Shown one piece after another: positions 41,150 to 49,276 of a stretch of DNA of 64,000 bases. Every line of letters begins with the position of its first letter. Positions within the stretch are counted from its first letter, which is position 1. A model generated the notes under the pieces. It did not search any database. It worked only from the letters and a program-made list of their open reading frames with translations, and was not told the DNA's origin. The position numbers were made by a program, and so were the translations under genes. The DNA is from AV80 sp035536995 (lineage in GTDB: Bacteria; Verrucomicrobiota; Verrucomicrobiia; Chthoniobacterales; UBA10450). The DNA lies in NCBI GenBank assembly GCA_035536995.1, contig DATLNB010000032.1, positions 1-64,000 of the forward strand. The letters are read 5' to 3'.

Positions 41150-43621
41150 ATGCCCCTCAACGCCGCGCTCGTCGCCGACGGGTGTGTGCTATTTTCCTCG
41201 ATGCCGGCCGGCCTCGAAATCAACCTGGTTGTGCCGGATCTTTGGCAACAGGAAGCCGTTCGCGCCCTTCGAGAAGGAAAAGACGTAGTCGTCCAGGCGC
41301 CGACTGGTTCCGGCAAGACTTACATCTTTGAGCTTCTTTATCCGTCGCTCAAGGGGCAGGCGATTTTCACTGTCCCGACGCGGGCCCTGGCCAACGACAA
41401 GCTCGCGGAGTGGCGCGCCCGTGGTTGGGACGTGGGGATTGCAACCGGCGATCTCGCCTTGAACCTTGGCGCTAAAGTTTTGGTGGCGACGCTCGAAACT
41501 CAACGCGCGCGTTTTCTTCGTCGCGACGGGCCGAAGCTGCTCGTGGTGGACGAATATCAGATGATCGCCGACCCGGTTCGCGGCGTGCATTACGAGTTGA
41601 CGCTCGCCCTGGCGCCGCCGCATACGCAGCTCCTGTTACTCAGCGGCAGTGTCCAGAATCCGCAGGACGTAGTCGCGTGGCTGGAGCGGATTGGGCGCAA
41701 CCCCGTCCTGATCTCGCACCAGGAGCGCCCGGTCCCGCTCGAGGAAATCGACTTACGGGCGCTCTCGGAATCGCAATTCGTCCAGACCCGAAGCTTCTGG
41801 CCTCGGATGATTGGCAAAGCGCTGCGGGCGGAGCTCGCGCCTGTGCTGGTGTTCGCGCCGCGGCGGAATGCGAGTGAGGAAATGGCCCAGGCCATGGCAT
41901 CGGCGGTTTCGTTGCGCGATCCGTTGCCGCTTTCGCCGGAACAGGAGGCGCTCGCGGGAAAGAAGCTGGCGAAGTTGTTGCGGAACCGGGTGGCCTATCA
42001 TCATAGCGGCCTGAGTTATGCCGTGCGCGCGGGCTTGATCGAGCCGTTGGCAAAAGCAGGGCAGCTCAATGTTGTCGTTGCGACAATGGGGCTGGCCGCA
42101 GGGATCAATTTCTCGATGAGATCGGTATTGGTAACCGATACCCGTTACAAGGCCGGTAATTTCGATCGCCACGTCGAAGCGGATGAACTTTTGCAAATGT
42201 TCGGGCGGGCCGGGCGCCGCGGATTGGATGAGACCGGATACGTCCTCGGCCTGCCGGATATTCCGCGGCTGGGCGACGCGCGGCCGCGGAAACTGAAACG
42301 GGCAACGCAAGTCGATTGGCCGAGCCTGATCAGCGTGATGCGAGCTGTAGCCGGGATCGATGATCCCGGCTCCGACGTTCCGTTCGCTGCCGCGGTTCAC
42401 CTGAGCCGCTCACTTTTCAGCGTTCAAGATGTCCCGATCGGGGCGGAGCATTCGCTTTCCACCGGCGCGCGCCCGTGTGGACTCTGGGTGGATGCGGAGC
42501 GGGCGCGGTTCGTCCGCCGGCCGATAAGAGAGAGCCTTAATTCGGTGGGAGAATGGGAGCCAAGGCCGGCGGCTCCGCAAACGGTGTCGTTAGGCCAGCT
42601 CCTCATTCGGGAGAACGAGACCTGGGTCGGGGCATTAACAGTTCCGCGAATGCTTGACGGGCGCGGGTTCGGCAATCTCTGCAAACTGCGCGAGAAAGGA
42701 ATTTACGGACGCGAAATTCCGCTCGCCACCGTGACCGGCGAAGATGAAATCGCGCCGGTAAAATGGTTACGAAAGAAGCTGGCGAAGAAAACGATGACAC
42801 GTCGCGAGTTCGACCAAGCCGTGTCCGGATTGTTGCCAGAAATAACCGGAGGCGAAATCGCGGAGACGGTGACACGTGGGAATACGGTCTCAGGGCGAAT
42901 CGATTTCTCCGCCGCAACGATAGAGGCGCTCGTCGATTCGCGGGGCGCGGCGCTGCTCGACCCGCCGGAACGCGATGCGCTGCCGCTCGTTTGCCGGACG
43001 TGCGATCAACTGACGCACGACCGCACGGTGCCGATAACGGCGTCGCCCGCCTACGCCTGGCGCCAGCTGGGTTTGGTCGCGCCCGATGGCACCCCGACCC
43101 GGCGCGGGGTTTTGTTCTCGTTCTTTCATGCCGGCGAAGGCCTCGCAATTGCCGCCGCTCTCGAGGACGAGACGTACCCGATCGACGACCTCGTGTTCGA
43201 TCTCGCGAACATCCGGGCGGGGCCGCGCTTCGCCGGTGAAGATGCCCTGCTTGGAGGCCGGCTCGGGATTCTCTGCCAGCGGGTCCATGGCCGGGGCGAT
43301 TATCCCGGTTATCTCGAGATGGGAGTCCCGGCCCAATATGGCTCCGGCGCGTCTGAAGCGATCCGCGAGCTGATTTCAAATCCGTCCGCGCGCTATCGTC
43401 TCACCAACGAATCGCTGCGCCACGGCGACATCGAGCGCGCACTGATGGAATGGCGGAGCCTGCTTCGCCACATCGTTGGTGCGCCTGATCTGGATTGGGA
43501 ACGCTGGCACGCGCTCCGAAAAAGCGCGGCCCATTTTATCGGGAACACTTCCTCGCCGGCGGCGGTCGAGTTCCCGCCGCTTCTGGCCTCGCAGCGAATA
43601 GGTCGTATAGGACGCATATGA
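41150..43621 (+). CDS. Ski2-like superfamily 2 helicase
   Basis: An 823-residue helicase. Motifs: LWQQEAVRALREGKDVVVQ (Q region), APTGSGKTY (I), TVPTRALANDK (Ia), VVDEYQMI (motif II, DEYQ in place of DExH), LLSGSV (III), VVVATMGLAAGINF (V), QMFGRAGRRGLDETGY (VI). The C-terminal third has no named domain that I can see. Ski2-like helicases remodel RNA or DNA; the substrate here is unknown. A palindrome (42350-42370) is read through in frame as VAGIDDPGSD, and the last eight residues RIGRIGRI are encoded by a second repeat. Start ATG 41150 is preferred to 41114. Confidence 0.85.
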   Translation: MPLNAALVADGCVLFSSMPAGLEINLVVPDLWQQEAVRALREGKDVVVQAPTGSGKTYIFELLYPSLKGQAIFTVPTRALANDKLAEWRARGWDVGIATGDLALNLGAKVLVATLETQRARFLRRDGPKLLVVDEYQMIADPVRGVHYELTLALAPPHTQLLLLSGSVQNPQDVVAWLERIGRNPVLISHQERPVPLEEIDLRALSESQFVQTRSFWPRMIGKALRAELAPVLVFAPRRNASEEMAQAMASAVSLRDPLPLSPEQEALAGKKLAKLLRNRVAYHHSGLSYAVRAGLIEPLAKAGQLNVVVATMGLAAGINFSMRSVLVTDTRYKAGNFDRHVEADELLQMFGRAGRRGLDETGYVLGLPDIPRLGDARPRKLKRATQVDWPSLISVMRAVAGIDDPGSDVPFAAAVHLSRSLFSVQDVPIGAEHSLSTGARPCGLWVDAERARFVRRPIRESLNSVGEWEPRPAAPQTVSLGQLLIRENETWVGALTVPRMLDGRGFGNLCKLREKGIYGREIPLATVTGEDEIAPVKWLRKKLAKKTMTRREFDQAVSGLLPEITGGEIAETVTRGNTVSGRIDFSAATIEALVDSRGAALLDPPERDALPLVCRTCDQLTHDRTVPITASPAYAWRQLGLVAPDGTPTRRGVLFSFFHAGEGLAIAAALEDETYPIDDLVFDLANIRAGPRFAGEDALLGGRLGILCQRVHGRGDYPGYLEMGVPAQYGSGASEAIRELISNPSARYRLTNESLRHGDIERALMEWRSLLRHIVGAPDLDWERWHALRKSAAHFIGNTSSPAAVEFPPLLASQRIGRIGRI
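42347..42372. repeat. Palindromic repeat inside the helicase gene
   Basis: GCCGGGATC-GAT-GATCCCGGC, perfect 9-bp arms (42350-42370), preceded by TGTA. The same core occurs in intergenic copies at 32635, 53338 and 53382. Here it is translated as AVAGIDDPGSD in a loop region of the helicase. Confidence 0.8.
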
Positions 43622-43622
43622 C
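43596..43622. repeat. Short ATAGGTCGTATAGGAC repeat at helicase/aguA junction
   Basis: ATAGGTCGTATAGGACGCATATGAC shares its TAGGTC-TATAGG-ATATGAC words with 51515-51545. It supplies the RIGRIGRI tail and stop of the helicase and the ATG of the next gene (ATGA overlap). Confidence 0.7.
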
Positions 43623-44655
43623 GGAAGACGAGAAACCAGCGGCCCTCGGTTACCGGATGCCGGCCGAGTGGGAGCCGCATGCAGCGACGTGGCTTTCGTG
43701 GCCGCGCCGTGAGGGAATTAGTTTTCCGGGAGCGTACGACCGCGTCATGCCGGCCTTCCGCCGGATGGTCGAAGCCCTCCTGACGTCGGAACCGGTGTCC
43801 ATCAACGTCAGCAATGCTGCACACGAAGCCGAGGCGCGCGCTGTTCTCGACGGCGTGCCCCAGGAACACCTGACCTTTCACCGGATTCCGACAAACGAGC
43901 CGTGGTGCCGCGATCACGGTCCGATCTTTCTTGTTCGTGGGAAAGAGCCGCGCCTGGCCGTGGTGGACTGGGATTACAACGCGTGGGGCGGCAAGTATCC
44001 GCCATGCGATCTCGATGAGGTCGTCCCGACGCGCGTGGCCGAGCTCCTCGGTGTGCCGGTTTTTTATCCGCAGATGATCCTGGAAGGCGGCTCGATCGAC
44101 GTGAATGGCGCCGGCGCCCTGCTGACCTCCGAAGGTTGTCTCCTAAACCAGAACCGGAATCCGACTCTGGCCCGCGAACAAATCGAGCAACGGCTCCGTG
44201 ATTTCCTCGGTGTAACAGACGTTCTTTGGCTGGGCGAGGGGATCGAGGGAGACGACACCGACGGACATATTGATGATCTGGCTCGGTTCGTGGACGAGCG
44301 CACCATCGTGACCGTGATCGAACAGAACCGCGACGACCCGAACTACGAGCCGCTCCAGGAAAATCTGGACCGTCTGCGTGCGATGAGCTGGAAAGGTGCG
44401 TCGTTCAAAATCGTCACGCTACCTATGCCAGCCCGGATCGATCGTGAAGATCTGAGGTTACCTGCGAGTTACGCGAACTTTTACATCGCCAACGATTGTG
44501 TCCTGCTTCCCATCTTTAACGATCCGAAGGATGCCGAAGCGGAGGCAACCCTCGCGGAACTTTTCCCGACGCGTCGGATCGTGCCGATCGATTGCACGGA
44601 ATTGATCTGGGGCCTTGGGGCCTTCCATTGCCTGACTCAGCAGCAACCCCTGTAG
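43618..44655 (+). CDS. aguA: Agmatine deiminase
   Basis: A 345-residue guanidino-group hydrolase that converts agmatine to N-carbamoylputrescine, a route to putrescine. Evidence: MPAEWEPHAATWLSWP, PTNEPWCRDHGP, NAWGGKYPP, EGGSIDVNGAGALLTSEGCLLN, DDTDGHIDDLARF, and the catalytic Cys338 in GLGAFHCLTQQ. Length and C-terminal placement of Cys are typical. The start overlaps the helicase stop (ATGA). The stop TAG belongs to a palindromic repeat shared with the convergent neighbour. Confidence 0.93.
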   Translation: MTEDEKPAALGYRMPAEWEPHAATWLSWPRREGISFPGAYDRVMPAFRRMVEALLTSEPVSINVSNAAHEAEARAVLDGVPQEHLTFHRIPTNEPWCRDHGPIFLVRGKEPRLAVVDWDYNAWGGKYPPCDLDEVVPTRVAELLGVPVFYPQMILEGGSIDVNGAGALLTSEGCLLNQNRNPTLAREQIEQRLRDFLGVTDVLWLGEGIEGDDTDGHIDDLARFVDERTIVTVIEQNRDDPNYEPLQENLDRLRAMSWKGASFKIVTLPMPARIDREDLRLPASYANFYIANDCVLLPIFNDPKDAEAEATLAELFPTRRIVPIDCTELIWGLGAFHCLTQQQPL

Positions 44656-44726
44656 CCGCCGCCCTGTGGGCGGCGTGAGTGTGACGAAGGTTGGAAGGCC
44701 GCGCTTCCCACAGCGAAGCGGCTACA
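44651..44726. repeat. Palindromic repeat shared by two convergent gene ends
   Basis: Outer arms TGTAGCCGC (44651-44659) and GCGGCTACA (44718-44726) are exact complements. Inside is a second hairpin CGCCGCCC-TGT-GGGCGGCG. Both genes read CTG TAG across an arm: aguA stops at 44653-44655 on the plus strand, the SGNH esterase at 44722-44724 on the minus strand. Confidence 0.85.
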
Positions 44727-45411
44727 GGGCGGAAGCGTTTTCCACTTTTTTCCGCAGCATCGGTTCCAGGACCTTCCAGACATTGTCGGCAAGGACACGC
44801 TGCCCGGCGGCGTTTGGGTGGACGCGGTCCCATTGGTTGAGCGCCGGGTTGCCGGCCACGCCTTCGAGGAAAAATGGAATCAGGGTTGCGCGATTTTTTT
44901 GCGCGAGCGCGGCGAACATTGCCCCGAAGGCGCTGACGTAATCCTCGCTCGCGTACCCAGGCAATTGCATTCCCGCGACGACAATTGCAGCCTCCGGATG
45001 TCGCGCCTGCGTCCCGTCGATGATCGCCTGGAGGTTGTCGCGAATCTGGCCGAGCTCGACCCCGCGGAAGGCATCGTTGATCCCCAGCTCCAGGACAAGA
45101 ATATCGATCTTCTTATGTGCCCGGAGGAGGGACGGCAGCCGGCGCAACCCGCCCGCCGTCGTGTCGCCGCTCGAGCCGGCGTTGATCATTTCGAATTCGT
45201 AGCCGGCCGCGCGCATCTTGTCCGCGACGAGGGCCGGCCACGCCTGTTTGCGTGACAAACCGAACCCGGCCGTGAGGCTATCGCCAAGCGCAACGATCGT
45301 GATCACTTTCGAAGCATCGCGTTTCGCAGCAGGTGCGGTTTGGACTAACGACATCGCAAGCATCGCGATGAACACGGCCCGACTTCTCAATTGCTTCGCC
45401 CTGCGACCCAT
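44722..45411 (-). CDS. SGNH-hydrolase esterase (TesA/arylesterase type)
   Basis: A 229-residue exported esterase with an N-terminal signal (AVFIAMLAMSLVQTAPA). SGNH blocks: ALGDSLTAGFG (Ser nucleophile), INAGSSGDTTAGG, LGINDAFRG and DRVHPNAAG (catalytic Asp-His). It matches the multifunctional lysophospholipase/arylesterase TesA subgroup by order and length. It is convergent with aguA. Confidence 0.9.
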   Translation of the reverse strand: MGRRAKQLRSRAVFIAMLAMSLVQTAPAAKRDASKVITIVALGDSLTAGFGLSRKQAWPALVADKMRAAGYEFEMINAGSSGDTTAGGLRRLPSLLRAHKKIDILVLELGINDAFRGVELGQIRDNLQAIIDGTQARHPEAAIVVAGMQLPGYASEDYVSAFGAMFAALAQKNRATLIPFFLEGVAGNPALNQWDRVHPNAAGQRVLADNVWKVLEPMLRKKVENASAL

Positions 45412-45433
45412 CTTAATTTCCGGCCCTCACCCG

Positions 45434-45485
45434 TTGCTGAAATCTTGCTCAGCAATCGAAAATCGAAAATCGCAATTCGAAAATC
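45434..45485. repeat. gap leader: hairpin and CGAAAATC tandem words
   Basis: TTGCTGA/TCAGCAA form a 7-bp hairpin (45434-45455). Directly after come AATCGAAAATCGAAAATCG and AATTCGAAAATC (45454-45485), a tandem of an 8-base word. The gap start codon is 6 bases further. Could be a spreading repeat or a regulatory leader. Confidence 0.55.
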
Positions 45486-45491
45486 TTACTT

Positions 45492-46493
45492 ATGGCTAAC
45501 TACGGCATCAACGGCTTCGGCAGAATCGGTCGCAACGTCCTCCGGGCAATGGAACAAAGCGACGTCAAGCGCATCGCGGCAATCAACGACCTGACCGATA
45601 CCCACACGCTGGCGCATCTCCTGAAATGGGACTCAGTCCACGGCAAATTCGACGGCGAAATAACTTACGATCCCGAGAACATCATCGTCCGGGGGCACAA
45701 GATTAAGGTCCTCAAAGAGCGCGACCCCGGGAATCTGCCCTGGAAAGATCTGGGCGTGGAAGTTGTCCTGGAATCAACCGGTTTCTTCACCAGCCGCGAT
45801 AAAGCCGAGCTGCATTTGTCGAAGGGCGGCGCGAAACGGGTCCTGATCAGCGCGCCCGCGAAGAACCCCGACCTGACCCTCTGCCTCGGGATCAATGATG
45901 AGCTCTACGACGCGAGCAAACACTTCATCATTTCAAACGCGAGCTGCACCACCAATTGCCTGGCTTCGATGGCGAAAGTGTTGCACGACAATTTTGGTGT
46001 GGTGAACGGCTTCATGAGCACGATCCACAGTTACACAAACGACCAGCGCATCCTCGATCTGCCGCATGAAGATTTGCGCCGGGCCCGGGCGGGCGCGGTC
46101 AGCATTATCCCGTCGAGCACCGGCGCCGCGAAAGCGATCGGCGAAGTGATCCCCGCCTTAAACGGGAAGTTGAACGGCGGCTCTTTCCGCGTCCCGACGC
46201 CGGACGGGTCCGTGACCGATTTTATCGCGATCATCGAGAAGGACGCGACGGTTGAGTCGATTAACAACGCTTTCAAGGAAGCCGCCGCAAGCGACCGTTA
46301 CAAAGGGATCCTCGAATACACCGACGAGCCACTGGTCTCCATCGACATCGTCGGCAACCCGCATTCGTGCGTCTTCGACAGCAACCTGACGATGACCCAC
46401 GGAGGGAAGTTCGTGAAGATTGTCGGCTGGTACGACAACGAGTGGGGCTACAGCAACCGCTGCGTCCAGATGCTGGAGTTGTTGGGTAAGTAA
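45492..46493 (+). CDS. gap: Glyceraldehyde-3-phosphate dehydrogenase, NAD type
   Basis: A 333-residue GAPDH. NAD motif GINGFGRIGRNVLRAM at the N-terminus, with Asp33 in INDLTD favouring NAD over NADP; catalytic Cys152 in SNASCTTNC; HSYTNDQR and WYDNEWGYSNR. It oxidises glyceraldehyde 3-phosphate to 1,3-bisphosphoglycerate. First gene of the gap, S23, pgk, SGNH-like, MBOAT, tpiA run. Confidence 0.96.
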   Translation: MANYGINGFGRIGRNVLRAMEQSDVKRIAAINDLTDTHTLAHLLKWDSVHGKFDGEITYDPENIIVRGHKIKVLKERDPGNLPWKDLGVEVVLESTGFFTSRDKAELHLSKGGAKRVLISAPAKNPDLTLCLGINDELYDASKHFIISNASCTTNCLASMAKVLHDNFGVVNGFMSTIHSYTNDQRILDLPHEDLRRARAGAVSIIPSSTGAAKAIGEVIPALNGKLNGGSFRVPTPDGSVTDFIAIIEKDATVESINNAFKEAAASDRYKGILEYTDEPLVSIDIVGNPHSCVFDSNLTMTHGGKFVKIVGWYDNEWGYSNRCVQMLELLGK

Positions 46494-46499
46494 ATTATT

Positions 46500-46976
46500 C
46501 CTGCTCCTGATCATGATCGTGCTCATGATCTCGTGATATGACCACCCCTCCCTATTTCGATCACGAAAAACTAGACGTATACCGCCACTCCATCGCTTTC
46601 TGCGGCTGGGTCGGCAACTTCCTGCCGTCCATAATCCACAAGACAGCGGCGAAAGATCAGCTCGATCGAGCCTCGACGAGTATTCCGCTCAACATCGCCG
46701 AGGGAAACGGCAAGTTCTCCGTTAAGGATCGAGCGAGATTCTTGGAAATGGCGCGTGGCTCGGCCCTGGAGTGCGCAGCGTGTTTGGATGTTTTGGTGGC
46801 GCGTAAACTTGCGACCGAAGAGCAAGTTGCAGATCCCAAAAGACAATTGGCGGCGATTGTCCGCATGATGATCGGATTGCTAAAGCGGTTTTCGGAGCGC
46901 GCTGATGTGCTCCGCGACGAAGGTGCAATTTACGGCTATGACCGGGATCAGGAGCATGATCAGGGTCATGAGCAGG
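46500..46976. repeat. 34-bp imperfect inverted repeats bracketing the S23 gene
   Basis: Left copy 46500-46533 begins CCTGCTCCTGATCATGATCG; right copy is the complement of 46943-46976. Aligned, 28 of 34 bases agree. The repeats contain CATGATC/GCTCATGA words in both orientations. The left copy is in the gap-S23 spacer; the right is translated as the Asp/Glu/His-rich tail of the S23 protein, just before pgk. Confidence 0.8.
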
Positions 46977-46990
46977 AGGAGAAGAAATGA
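46538..46990 (+). CDS. S23 / four-helix-bundle protein (23S rRNA intervening-sequence family)
   Basis: A 150-residue protein with the family pattern: LDVYRHSIAFCGWV, DQLDRASTSIPLNIAEGNGK, DRARFLEMARGSALECAACLD. These genes are known from 23S rRNA intervening sequences and as stand-alone copies, and the Avd protein of diversity-generating retroelements is a relative; no reverse transcriptase gene is here. The C-terminal tail (YDRDQEHDQGHEQEEKK) is coded by the right inverted repeat. The stop overlaps the pgk start (ATGA). An odd guest between gap and pgk. Confidence 0.88.
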   Translation: MTTPPYFDHEKLDVYRHSIAFCGWVGNFLPSIIHKTAAKDQLDRASTSIPLNIAEGNGKFSVKDRARFLEMARGSALECAACLDVLVARKLATEEQVADPKRQLAAIVRMMIGLLKRFSERADVLRDEGAIYGYDRDQEHDQGHEQEEKK

Positions 46991-48198
46991 GCAAGCTTAC
47001 TCTCCGCGATCTCGAGGTTCGCGGGCAACGAGTCCTCGTCCGCGTCGATTTCAACGTCCCGACCGAAGACCGCGATGGGAAAATCGCAATCTCGGACGAC
47101 ACCAGAATCCGGGAGAGCTTGCCGACGATCAATTATCTGCGCGAGAACGGCGCGAAGACGATCCTGATGGCGCATTTCGGGCGGCCGAAAGGGCAGCCGG
47201 TGGAAAAGTATTCGCTCCGGCCGGTGGGCGATTATCTGCACACCTTGATCGATCATCCGGTCGCGTTCAGCACCGAGACCACCGGCGATATTCCTGAAGC
47301 CATCATCCGCGACATGAAGGAGGGCGACGTGACGCTGCTCGAAAATGTCCGCTTTCATCCGGGCGAAGAAGCGAACAATCCCGCGTTTGCGGATGCCCTG
47401 GCGAGGCTCGGCGACGTCTATGTAAACGACGCCTTTGGCGCGGCCCATCGCGCCCACGCCAGCACGGCCGGAATCACAAAATTTGTAAAGCAATCCGCCA
47501 TGGGATTCCTGATGGAGAAAGAGATCCAATATCTTTCCCACGAACTCGCCCGGCCGGCGAAACCATTCGTTGTCATCCTCGGCGGATCGAAAGTGTCGGA
47601 CAAAATCGGCGTGATCAAAGCGCTGATGGAAAAGGCCGACACGATCCTGATTGGCGGCGCGATGGCGAACACGTTTTGGAAAGCGCAGGGGGTCCCGATC
47701 GGCGCGAGCCGGGTGGAGTCCGACAAGCTCGACCTGGCCCGGGAGATCGTGGAACTCGCCAGGAAAAAGGGAGTGCGCTTCATCCTGCCGGTGGATGCCG
47801 TGGAGACGCAGAAAGTCGAGCCGGGATCTTCAGGTCGAAACACAAGCCGCGTGTCGGCAAGCCATGGGATCACCGAAGGTTGGCAGGCGGTCGATATCGG
47901 GCACGCGACGGTTGCGCTCTACGAAGATGAAATCGCAAAGGCCAAAACGATTTTGTGGAACGGCCCGGTCGGCGTGTTCGAGATTGCCGCGTTCGGGACT
48001 GGGACCGCCGCGATTGCGGAAGCAGTGGCCCGATCGAAAGCGACGACGATCATCGGCGGCGGCGATTCGGTCACGGCGGTGAAGCAGGCCGGACTCGGGA
48101 ACGAGATGACGTTTATTTCGACCGGCGGAGGCGCTTCGCTCGAATTGCTCGAGGGCAAGGAACTGCCTGGCATCGCTGCGCTAAGCGACCGGGTCTAA
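46987..48198 (+). CDS. pgk: Phosphoglycerate kinase
   Basis: A 403-residue kinase that makes ATP from 1,3-bisphosphoglycerate. Evidence: VLVRVDFNVPTEDRDGKI, LMAHFGRPKG, LLENVRFHPGEE, NDAFGAAHRAHAST, ILGGSKVSDKIGVI, and the nucleotide-binding WNGPVGVFE and IIGGGDSVTAV, STGGGASLELLEG. The ATG overlaps the S23 stop, so its translation may depend on the S23 gene. Confidence 0.96.
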   Translation: MSKLTLRDLEVRGQRVLVRVDFNVPTEDRDGKIAISDDTRIRESLPTINYLRENGAKTILMAHFGRPKGQPVEKYSLRPVGDYLHTLIDHPVAFSTETTGDIPEAIIRDMKEGDVTLLENVRFHPGEEANNPAFADALARLGDVYVNDAFGAAHRAHASTAGITKFVKQSAMGFLMEKEIQYLSHELARPAKPFVVILGGSKVSDKIGVIKALMEKADTILIGGAMANTFWKAQGVPIGASRVESDKLDLAREIVELARKKGVRFILPVDAVETQKVEPGSSGRNTSRVSASHGITEGWQAVDIGHATVALYEDEIAKAKTILWNGPVGVFEIAAFGTGTAAIAEAVARSKATTIIGGGDSVTAVKQAGLGNEMTFISTGGGASLELLEGKELPGIAALSDRV

Positions 48199-48244
48199 CC
48201 TCGTCTCGCGGTCGCAGGGAGCACGCGAGGACGAATACCAATCA

Positions 48245-49270
48245 GTGAGGAACAAACTCGCTCCTAATGTTCGCGCCGCTGCGATTGGGGTGGCCGCGTT
48301 CGTTGCCACCGCGGGACTAATCCACGCGCTCCTGCCGCCGATGGTTCCAAAGGGGGTCGCGGCCAAGCTCAAATTTTATTCCGAGCATAAGGATGAGTTC
48401 GATACTGTCATCGTCGGGACGAGTCAGCTTTACTACGCGGCTTCCCCCGAAATCTTCGACACCGTTACCCGGGAGAACGGTTTGCCGACGCGCACTTTTA
48501 ATTTCGGGATCGATGGGATGCACCCTCCCGAAAATTTTTACGTGCTCGACCTGATTCTGAAAACCAGGCCGAAAAACCTGAAATGGGTGTTGTTGGAGCT
48601 GGGTGATGTCCAGGCGCGGTGGGAGAAGATTCTTGGGACGCAACGCGCGGTTTATTGGCATGACTGGCCGCGAACGAAACTGACGCTCCAGAAAGCCTGG
48701 AATCCGCGCGGCACCGTGCGCGGGCCCATCCAGTTGAGCCGGCTTTGGGTGGCACGGCGCGATCTCGCGTCGAACCTGACGCTCTTCGGAAAACAATTCG
48801 CCAACGTTGGACGGGCAGCTGATTTCCTCCCGGCCGCCAAACGAGAACGGTTTGCGGACAGCGCCGTCGAGCTCGGCCCGAAGAAAGACGGTTACCGGTT
48901 CGCGGGCGACGCCATGGCTCCGGAACAGGCGGAGGGATTTCAAAAGCGACTCGCGCACGAAATCGCCGTCGCCGGGGAGAAACGTTCCAGTCCGGCGACC
49001 GAGCGCGGATATCGCTACGCTGCCGTGCGAATTCGCGCGGCGGGCGCGAAACCGATCTTCGTGTTGCCCCCGACGATCTTTCAATCGGCGCCCCGGTTTA
49101 AACGGAGCACGGGCGCGGTCCCGGTTATCGCATTCAACGACGCTCAAAAGTTTCCCGAGTTCTACGATCCAAAAGCCCGGGTTGACGACAGTCATCTCAC
49201 TCGCGAAGCAGCGGAAAGTTTTACCCGGCTTCTGGCCCGCGAATTCATCCGGCACGCCGCGGAACCGTAA
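48245..49270 (+). CDS. SGNH-like partner of the MBOAT acyltransferase
   Basis: A 341-residue protein with an N-terminal membrane anchor (AAAIGVAAFVATAGLIHALL) and a periplasmic domain: DTVIVGTSQLYYAASPEIFD, where GTSQ fits the Ser-containing strand-loop of AlgJ/AlgX-like proteins, then FNFGIDGMHPPENFYVL. A late ARVDDSHLT segment would be the Asp-His pair. Such proteins often accompany MBOAT O-acyltransferases that acetylate or acylate exported polysaccharides. Start is GTG 48245; a GAGGA lies upstream. Confidence 0.7.
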   Translation: MRNKLAPNVRAAAIGVAAFVATAGLIHALLPPMVPKGVAAKLKFYSEHKDEFDTVIVGTSQLYYAASPEIFDTVTRENGLPTRTFNFGIDGMHPPENFYVLDLILKTRPKNLKWVLLELGDVQARWEKILGTQRAVYWHDWPRTKLTLQKAWNPRGTVRGPIQLSRLWVARRDLASNLTLFGKQFANVGRAADFLPAAKRERFADSAVELGPKKDGYRFAGDAMAPEQAEGFQKRLAHEIAVAGEKRSSPATERGYRYAAVRIRAAGAKPIFVLPPTIFQSAPRFKRSTGAVPVIAFNDAQKFPEFYDPKARVDDSHLTREAAESFTRLLAREFIRHAAEP

Positions 49271-49276
49271 TCGCGC

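Noticed and set aside
46538..46990. Diversity-generating retroelement accessory gene (avd)
   Set aside because: The protein is a relative of Avd, but no reverse transcriptase or template/variable repeats are near.
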